NCBI GenBank assembly: GCA_003511465.1
Contig: DOID01000007.1
Span: forward strand, 4,258-15,042
Origin: Bacillota bacterium
GTDB lineage: Bacteria; Bacillota; UBA4882; UBA10575
Length of the DNA: 10,785 bases
Direction of reading: 5' to 3'
The notes beneath the pieces are model-generated. The model was not told the origin of the DNA, searched no databases, and was given only the letters and a program-made list of their open reading frames with translations. A program made the translations under genes and the position numbers. Positions 7,193-10,785 of this stretch are shown one piece after another (the stretch's first letter is position 1; each line of letters opens with the position of its first letter).

Positions 7193-7393
7193 GTGATTAT
7201 AATTAACATAGCAAGGTTGGAAGAGGCCCTTACAAAAGCTGTAGCAGACTTCCAAGAGAATGTAAAAGCTTACTGCGAAGCGAAGAAAGGGGAAATTACT
7301 GAATACGATTTAGAAGAGCTAGGGAAACATACCTTTTATGCTCTTAATGATTTTAAAAGCGCTATTATTGAACACCTAAAGAAAACCAAATAA
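7193..7393 (+). CDS. small helical protein of unknown function
   Basis: The last gene of the head operon, at most 66 residues, not recognised. It reads as two or three amphipathic helices (RLEEALTKAVADFQENVKAY, then EYDLEELGKHTFYALNDFKS) with no membrane segment. It starts 5 bases after the adaptor stop and is followed within 10 bases by a strong terminator. The GTG at 7193 lies inside the apparent ribosome site (AAGGGGGGTGAT, 7186-7197). The true start may therefore be the ATT at 7202, a rare start codon, or the TTG at 7217. In a tail-less element this position is where a protein adapting the head to a foreign tail might be encoded, but that is speculation. Confidence 0.7.
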   Translation: MIIINIARLEEALTKAVADFQENVKAYCEAKKGEITEYDLEELGKHTFYALNDFKSAIIEHLKKTK

Positions 7394-7400
7394 GCAACCG

Positions 7401-7426
7401 GCCCCGGTAAATTACCGGGGCTTTTT
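7401..7426 (+). terminator. intrinsic terminator ending the head operon
   Basis: GCCCCGGT (7401-7408) pairs perfectly with ACCGGGGC (7414-7421) across a 5-base AAATT loop, followed by TTTTTCTTTTT. This is strong, GC-rich and orientation-specific for the plus strand. It separates the head operon from the regulatory region. Confidence 0.9.
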
Positions 7427-7466
7427 CTTTTTCGCGAGGGCGCGAATAGCCTGAATATTAGTACCT

Positions 7467-7619
7467 TTACTTTTGGTACTTTTTTAGTAAGTCCTCCATG
7501 GCTTCATCAAGAAGACGGGCCAGGGGGATTCTAGTCTGTTCTGAGAGTTTTTGAAACTGCCCCCAAATAACTTTATCAACGGAATTCGATATTTGAATTC
7601 TGGTTTTTAATCTCGCCAT
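7467..7619 (-). CDS. ribbon-helix-helix transcriptional regulator
   Basis: A 50-residue protein on the minus strand. It begins MARLKTRIQISNSVDKVIWG and continues KLSEQTRIPLARLLDEAMED, ending LLKKYQK. The short N-terminal strand TRIQISNSVD followed by two helices is the ribbon-helix-helix fold (CopG/Arc-like, RHH_3 type), in which dimers bind DNA by the paired strands. Its ATG has AGAGGTGAT (plus-strand 7624-7632) at good spacing. It is the only minus-strand protein gene here and diverges from the integrase operon across a 114-base gap with overlapping promoters and repeated TACTA motifs. It is therefore probably an autoregulated repressor of that operon. No toxin partner lies beside it, so an antitoxin role is less likely. 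Confidence 0.82.
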   Translation of the reverse strand: MARLKTRIQISNSVDKVIWGQFQKLSEQTRIPLARLLDEAMEDLLKKYQK

Positions 7620-7641
7620 AAGTATCACCTCTTTCTATTAA

Positions 7642-7670
7642 ATATTACTATTAACTACTTGCAAGGTCAA
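7642..7670 (-). promoter_or_regulatory. promoter of the ribbon-helix-helix gene
   Basis: Read on the minus strand, TTGACC (7670-7665) and TAATAT (7647-7642) are 17 bases apart, matching the sigma-A consensus at 5/6 and 4/6. The predicted leader is about 16 bases. One copy of the 14-base direct repeat falls in the spacer, as expected for autorepression. Confidence 0.55.
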
Positions 7671-7711
7671 GGAGTTAATGCTATACTACTATTAACTACT
7701 AGTAATTACTA
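7646..7711. promoter_or_regulatory. operator cluster with TACTA/TAGTA repeats
   Basis: TACTATTAACTACT occurs identically at 7646-7659 and 7687-7700, 41 bases apart (about four helical turns). TAGTAATTACTA at 7700-7711 is a perfect 12-base palindrome. AGTTAAT (7673-7679) faces ATTAACT (7691-7697). The pentamers TACTA or TAGTA start at 7646, 7684, 7687, 7697, 7700 and 7707. Short repeated half-sites like these are typical targets of ribbon-helix-helix dimers, and they cover both divergent promoters. Confidence 0.6.
7659..7687 (+). promoter_or_regulatory. promoter of the integrase operon
   Basis: TTGCAA (7659-7664) and TATACT (7682-7687) are 17 bases apart, 4/6 and 5/6 matches to consensus. Its -35 region overlaps the -35 region of the divergent minus-strand promoter, so the two probably compete or are jointly repressed. 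Transcription would start near 7694. Confidence 0.55.
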
Positions 7712-7733
7712 TTACATAGAAAGGGGTTAGAAG

Positions 7734-8165
7734 ATGTCAGCTTTATCAATTCCTTTTGTCGAGGCTTTACTGGAAAGGATCTCTATCGGTTTAGAAAAGG
7801 AACTCCGGGAGAACCCAACATTAGCCGGAAGCTATAACCGGCGATTTATTCAAAGTGTTATTGCTCAGGAGATGTTTACCTTCCCTTTTGAAAACCCGGA
7901 AATTGAATGGATCTTTGGTGCTTTTGAAGATGCCCTTTATTCCCGGCGGGATAGAATTGGGGTAAAAGCCTCAAAAACTCCAGAATACCGGGAGATAGTG
8001 GACGAGCTGGAAGAGATACGCCAAAAACTATCAAGTAGCCCGGAGACGGAGAGAATGGGGCGTAGGCTGGATGAATTAACCGGCAGCCTGCTTTCAGTTG
8101 TTGAAGGAGCCTATTACAAACAGGGTATCCGGGACGGCCACAGATTGGCCGGGATAACCAAATAA
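7734..8165 (+). CDS. helical protein, C-terminal part DUF6809-like
   Basis: A 143-residue protein, first gene of the integrase operon, with GAAAGGGG at 7719-7726, 7 bases before the ATG. The N-terminal half (VEALLERISIGLEKELRENP, then NRRFIQSVIAQEMFTFPFEN) is not recognised. The C-terminal half has the pattern TPEYREIVDELEEIRQKL, a long helical stretch, then YYKQGIRDGHRLA. That resembles DUF6809-type proteins common in Firmicute phages and mobile elements, in which the closing GF/GxxxG segment follows a helical hairpin. The match is from memory and tentative. No enzyme motif, membrane segment or DNA-binding motif is evident. As the first gene under the ribbon-helix-helix operators it is probably made when the repressor is lifted. 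Confidence 0.75.
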   Translation: MSALSIPFVEALLERISIGLEKELRENPTLAGSYNRRFIQSVIAQEMFTFPFENPEIEWIFGAFEDALYSRRDRIGVKASKTPEYREIVDELEEIRQKLSSSPETERMGRRLDELTGSLLSVVEGAYYKQGIRDGHRLAGITK

Positions 8166-8181
8166 AACCGCGTAACGGCCC

Positions 8182-8204
8182 GCCGGGAGCCACGAAATCC
8201 CGGC
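8182..8204 (+). repeat. intercistronic hairpin
   Basis: GCCGGGA (8182-8188) pairs perfectly with TCCCGGC (8198-8204) around a 9-base loop. No T-run follows, so it is not an intrinsic terminator. It may affect RNA stability or access to the next ribosome site. Confidence 0.45.
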
Positions 8205-8222
8205 AGAAAGGGGGCTATACTG

Positions 8223-8375
8223 ATGACCTTAGAAGAGAAGATCCAGGAGTTTATAACGTTTCGAAGAGGGGTCTGCGATTATATGCTCCAAGGTGATAGA
8301 AGCAGCACGAATAAGCTTTATGTTAGTGCACAGGAGAGCCTGCTAAGCGCTTTAGAAGAGCTTTTGAAGGAGTAA
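8223..8375 (+). CDS. 50-residue protein, unknown
   Basis: A short ORF reading MTLEEKIQEFITFRRGVCDY at its start and SLLSALEELLKE at its end. AAAGGGGG at 8207-8214 is 8 bases before the ATG, and the stop is 15 bases before the next gene, so it fits cleanly into the operon. It appears to form two helices separated by a polar QGDRSSTN linker. It has no recognised family. The good ribosome site and position make translation likely. Confidence 0.6.
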   Translation: MTLEEKIQEFITFRRGVCDYMLQGDRSSTNKLYVSAQESLLSALEELLKE

Positions 8376-8390
8376 AAGGGGTGATCCACT

Positions 8391-9371
8391 ATGATCCAGA
8401 GAATACTACAAGGGGTTAACTGGCTCATTTACAAGGGTATTTGGCTTATATGCTTGGGGCTAAGCATAACAGCCTCAATCCTGCACTATAGGCCGATCAG
8501 TGATGATCCCTATTATATGGCCTTGGTGCCGGTTATGATCATAACAGTGGAGTGTCTGGCCCAGCTGATCCTTAGCCAGGGCAAGGCCAACTGGCGAGAT
8601 AAGCAATACTGGCCCGCTGCGATTAAAATAGGGTTGTACGGGGTGTATATCTTAATCTTCGGAGTTATGAGCAGTATGATGTTCTTTCTCACTAAAGCGA
8701 CGGTCCAGGAGATAACAGTCGAAAGGGCCCTGGAAAGCCGGGCCAGCGTTCAAGCGGAAATGGCACTAAACGAGGATTTAATTAAGACCTTAACTAAGAG
8801 CCTGGGCACGGAAGCGGAGTCCGGCTACGGCCGCCGGTCGGAAGCAATTATGGCGCAGATCGACCGGGTGAAGGCGGAGAACGTTGAGTTAAAAGCCAAA
8901 GCCGAAACTCAGGAAGAAGCCATTACCCCCGCCGAAGTTACGACAGGTTTCTCCTCAATGGCCAAGGTTACCGGTATAAGCGCGGATCGGCTAAAAATAA
9001 TATCATTCGGGGCATTGATCCTCTTCGTTTACATTGGCCTAATCGTGCTTAATCCAGTGGCACCCGCTAAAAATGCGGAACCCAACAAGCTGAAGCCTGT
9101 AACAAACGGCCCCGCTCGTAACGTTACGAAACGGCCTGTAACGTTACGCCGTAACACCCCGGTTGTAACGAGTAAGACGGAAGGGTTAAATTGCCCAGTG
9201 TGTGGAAAGCCGTTAGAGCCAGGGCAGACATACTGCTGTAATGCCTGCAAACAGAAGGCCTATAGGGAGCGGAAACGGGAGAAAAAGCAATTACAGCAGG
9301 TTAAGCGGGAGGCCTTACGCGACAGGAAAGAAGATTTAGGAGGCGGAGTAATTGGCAAAGAGGCGCGCTAA
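8391..9371 (+). CDS. membrane protein with coiled coil and C-terminal zinc finger
   Basis: A 326-residue protein not recognised as a known family. Four hydrophobic segments are visible near residues 11-31, 43-61, 76-100 and 202-221. Between the third and fourth lies a charged, probably coiled-coil region (about 104-178). The tail is basic and Pro/Thr-rich (222-265). It ends in a cysteine cluster at 268, 271, 282, 283 and 286 (CPVCGKPLEPGQTYCCNACK) and a very basic helix (YRERKREKKQLQ). That layout resembles treble-clef or zinc-ribbon fingers of the YCS.ACR..AYR type. Charge distribution suggests both ends are cytoplasmic, with the coiled coil outside. The ribosome site is AAAGGGGTGAT just before the ATG. 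Its end overlaps the integrase start by 20 bases. A role in superinfection exclusion or helper sensing is possible but unproven. Confidence 0.75.
   Translation: MIQRILQGVNWLIYKGIWLICLGLSITASILHYRPISDDPYYMALVPVMIITVECLAQLILSQGKANWRDKQYWPAAIKIGLYGVYILIFGVMSSMMFFLTKATVQEITVERALESRASVQAEMALNEDLIKTLTKSLGTEAESGYGRRSEAIMAQIDRVKAENVELKAKAETQEEAITPAEVTTGFSSMAKVTGISADRLKIISFGALILFVYIGLIVLNPVAPAKNAEPNKLKPVTNGPARNVTKRPVTLRRNTPVVTSKTEGLNCPVCGKPLEPGQTYCCNACKQKAYRERKREKKQLQQVKREALRDRKEDLGGGVIGKEAR
9099..9169. repeat. GTAAC motif cluster with two GTAACGTTACG palindromes
   Basis: GTAACGTTACG is present at 9118-9128 and 9138-9148, exactly 20 bases apart, and further GTAAC pentamers start at 9099, 9151 and 9165. 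It lies in the coding sequence for the basic linker of the membrane protein. The copies are in different reading frames relative to the protein (RNVT versus VTL), so the pattern is not purely a peptide repeat. Confidence 0.5.
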
Positions 9372-10578
9372 CGGTGAAGGGAGTATCACTAAACGCAAAG
9401 ATGGTAAATGGCAAGCATCCGCTTTAATCGGTTGGGACGCTAAAAAGAACCAACCAAAAAGGGTTTATTTTTACGGGAAAACCCAAGCCGAGGTAAAAAG
9501 AAAACTTCAAGACGCGATTCACAGGCACGAAAAAGAGGGAGGATACATTGAATCAAGCCGTTTATATTTTGGCGAGTGGATCGATATATGGTATAACGAA
9601 TACGCAAAAGCAAACGTGAGACCAACCACCTGGGATAATTATGGCCGGTGGATCAATAACCACATTAAACCAGGATTAGGCGGAATCCTTCTTTGTGAAT
9701 TGCAGCCTAACCAGATTCAAAAGTTTTACAATAAAAAACTTAAGGAAAAGAAACTAAACGGTAGACCTGGAACCCTTTCCCCCCGATCGGTCCGGTATAT
9801 GCACGTTCTTATTAACGAATGTCTAGAGCAGGCATTAAAGGAAGGTAAAATCTATAGAAACCCGGCCAAAGCGACTAGAGTACCAAAGCAGGAAAAGAGA
9901 GAGGCGGCTTACCTGACAGAAAAACAGATTATAGAATTTATTAAAAACATTTCAACAGATAGATGGTTTACAGCTTTCTTTACGGCTTTAGGAACTGGGT
10001 TAAGGTTAGGCGAATTATGCGCGCTAAGATGGGAAAATGTTGATCTTAAAAAAGGAGTTATCCACGTTAAGGAATCCGTTTCAAGGGTTAAAAACGAAGA
10101 TAAAACCGGCCCAAAAACTAAGTTAATATTTCAGCCTCCGAAAACAGCAAAAGGGAAACGGATTATACCAATTCCCGAAGAAGTGGTGACCGACCTTAAG
10201 AAGTGGAAGTCTAAGCAGACCCAGGAGGAACTAAAAATCAAAATAAGCGGGTTATATAAAAATAACGGGTTTGTTTTCACCTGGGAAGATGGCCGGATGA
10301 TTGAACCGGGCACCCTATCAAAACACTTCCTTAAACTGATGAGGGCGAACGGCTTAGAAGGAATACATTTTCATAACTTGAGGCATAGTTATGCGTCCCT
10401 ACTTTTAAAAGCCGGAGAGCACCCTAAAGTAGTTCAGGAACTATTAGGCCACAGCACTATTCAGGTAACCATGGACATTTACAGCCATGTAGACCCTGAA
10501 ATTAAAGAAAAGGCAGCGGAAAGTATTAACGACGTCTTTAAAAAGAAAAAGCCTTCCTTGGCGGAGGAAGGGAACTAA
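9352..10578 (+). CDS. int: tyrosine site-specific integrase
   Basis: A 408-residue phage-type integrase that inserts and excises the element. The N-terminal ~65 residues (GEGSITKRKDGKWQASALIG and onward) form an AP2-like arm-binding domain. Residues ~70-170 are the core-binding helical domain (FGEWIDIWYNEYAKANVRPT). The catalytic domain has Arg218 (GTGLRLGEL), Lys264 (PPKTAKGKR), His341 and Arg344 (HNLRHSYASL), His367 (LLGHSTIQ) and nucleophile Tyr377 (MDIYSHV), a full active set. The TTG at 9352 has AGGAGG at 9338-9343, spacing 8, and overlaps the upstream gene by 20 bases, so the two are coupled. No separate promoter is evident; it probably depends on the promoter at 7659. A tRNA-Leu 3' end lies 117 bases downstream, the usual target. 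Confidence 0.96.
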   Translation: MAKRRANGEGSITKRKDGKWQASALIGWDAKKNQPKRVYFYGKTQAEVKRKLQDAIHRHEKEGGYIESSRLYFGEWIDIWYNEYAKANVRPTTWDNYGRWINNHIKPGLGGILLCELQPNQIQKFYNKKLKEKKLNGRPGTLSPRSVRYMHVLINECLEQALKEGKIYRNPAKATRVPKQEKREAAYLTEKQIIEFIKNISTDRWFTAFFTALGTGLRLGELCALRWENVDLKKGVIHVKESVSRVKNEDKTGPKTKLIFQPPKTAKGKRIIPIPEEVVTDLKKWKSKQTQEELKIKISGLYKNNGFVFTWEDGRMIEPGTLSKHFLKLMRANGLEGIHFHNLRHSYASLLLKAGEHPKVVQELLGHSTIQVTMDIYSHVDPEIKEKAAESINDVFKKKKPSLAEEGN

Positions 10579-10606
10579 GAAATTAACTACATAGCATACC
10601 TAGCAG

Positions 10607-10632
10607 AAACCGGGGATAAAACCCCGGTTTTT
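10607..10632 (+). terminator. intrinsic terminator after int
   Basis: AAACCGGGG (10607-10615) pairs perfectly with CCCCGGTTT (10622-10630) across a 6-base loop, and the T-run spans 10628-10632. It closes the integrase operon and protects the tRNA gene from antisense transcription. Confidence 0.88.
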
Positions 10633-10636
10633 CTAG

Positions 10637-10658
10637 AGTGTGTACAAAGTGTGTAAAA
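10637..10658 (+). repeat. tandem 11-bp repeats, candidate integrase arm-type sites
   Basis: AGTGTGTACAA (10637-10647) is followed directly by AGTGTGTAAAA (10648-10658), a 10/11 match with a period of 11. TAGAGT (10634-10639) and ACTCTA (10659-10664) form an inverted pair around them. They lie between int and the tRNA 3' end, where arm sites bound by the N-terminal AP2-like domain are expected. Confidence 0.5.
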
Positions 10659-10695
10659 ACTCTAATTTATTTATAGCCTGTTTGGCTTAAAGTCT

Positions 10696-10781
10696 TGGTG
10701 CCGAAGGCCGGACTTGAACCGGCACACCCTTGCGAGCGGTAGATTTTGAGTCTACTGCGTCTGCCATTCCGCCACTTCGGC
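10696..10781 (-). tRNA. tRNA-Leu (CAA anticodon), probable attachment site
   Basis: The minus strand folds as an 86-base class II tRNA with encoded CCA. The acceptor stem is GCCGAAG/CTTCGGC with discriminator A, and the D stem is GCG/CGC. The anticodon stem is GTAGA/TCTAC with loop CTCAAAA, giving anticodon CAA. There is a long variable arm (CGCTC/GGGTG) and a T arm GCCGG-TTCAAGT-CCGGC. Its 3' end (10696) faces the integrase, the classic arrangement for tRNA-integrated elements. The complete gene is kept at this junction. Confidence 0.96.
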
Positions 10782-10785
10782 AAAT

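Noticed and set aside
7431..7446. TTCGCG-AGGG-CGCGAA hairpin as terminator of the minus-strand regulator gene
   Set aside because: On the minus strand it is followed by A-rich rather than T-rich sequence, so it does not fit an intrinsic terminator in that direction.
7460..7486. AGTACC/GGTACT hairpin followed by T-run on the plus strand
   Set aside because: The stem is 6 bp with a 9-base loop and overlaps the end of the minus-strand coding sequence. The stronger terminator at 7401 already ends the plus-strand operon.
7876..8193. 105-codon minus-strand ORF
   Set aside because: It is antisense to the 7734-8165 gene, Pro/Gly/Arg-rich in the manner of shadow frames, and lacks a convincing start.
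9029..9250. Minus-strand ORFs at 9029-9250, 9440-9625 and 10131-10313
   Set aside because: They are short frames opposite the membrane protein and integrase genes. Catalytic motifs of the integrase lie on the plus strand.

Overview
The window looks like the right-hand part of a phage-derived mobile element integrated next to a tRNA-Leu gene in a Firmicute. A Clostridia/Peptococcaceae-like host is the best guess, from strong GGAGG-type ribosome sites, frequent TTG and GTG starts, sigma-A-like promoters, moderate GC and a tRNA with encoded CCA. Species cannot be read from the sequence. The left end of the element lies outside the window, because the first gene is cut.

Layout, left to right. 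(1) 2-853: the C-terminal part of a RepA-like AAA ATPase (replicative helicase). (2) 854-1104: a non-coding, iteron-rich inverted repeat with an AT-rich centre, a good candidate replication origin. (3) 1136-1294: a small basic ORF, then a near-consensus promoter at 1322-1350. (4) 1370-7393: a compact head-and-packaging operon in the order portal, prohead protease, major capsid protein, terminator, head-tail connector, small terminase, large terminase, head-tail adaptor and an unknown 66-residue protein, closed by a strong terminator. (5) 7467-7733: a small ribbon-helix-helix regulator on the minus strand, with divergent overlapping promoters full of TACTA/TAGTA repeats. (6) 7734-10578: a rightward operon of a helical unknown, a 50-residue unknown, a membrane/coiled-coil/zinc-finger protein and a tyrosine integrase, ended by a terminator. 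(7) 10637-10658: tandem 11-bp repeats resembling integrase arm sites, then tRNA-Leu(CAA) on the minus strand, whose 3' end faces the element and is the probable attachment site.

How it fits together: the element encodes replication, a complete HK97-type head, DNA packaging, the head-tail joining proteins and integration. It has no tail, baseplate or lysis gene anywhere between the head genes and the integrase. That content matches capsid-forming phage satellites (cf-PICI-like elements), which build their own DNA-filled heads and take tails from a helper phage. The alternative is a remnant or rearranged prophage with tail genes left of the window. The intact reading frames and tight gene spacing argue against decay, but the missing left end must be seen to settle it.
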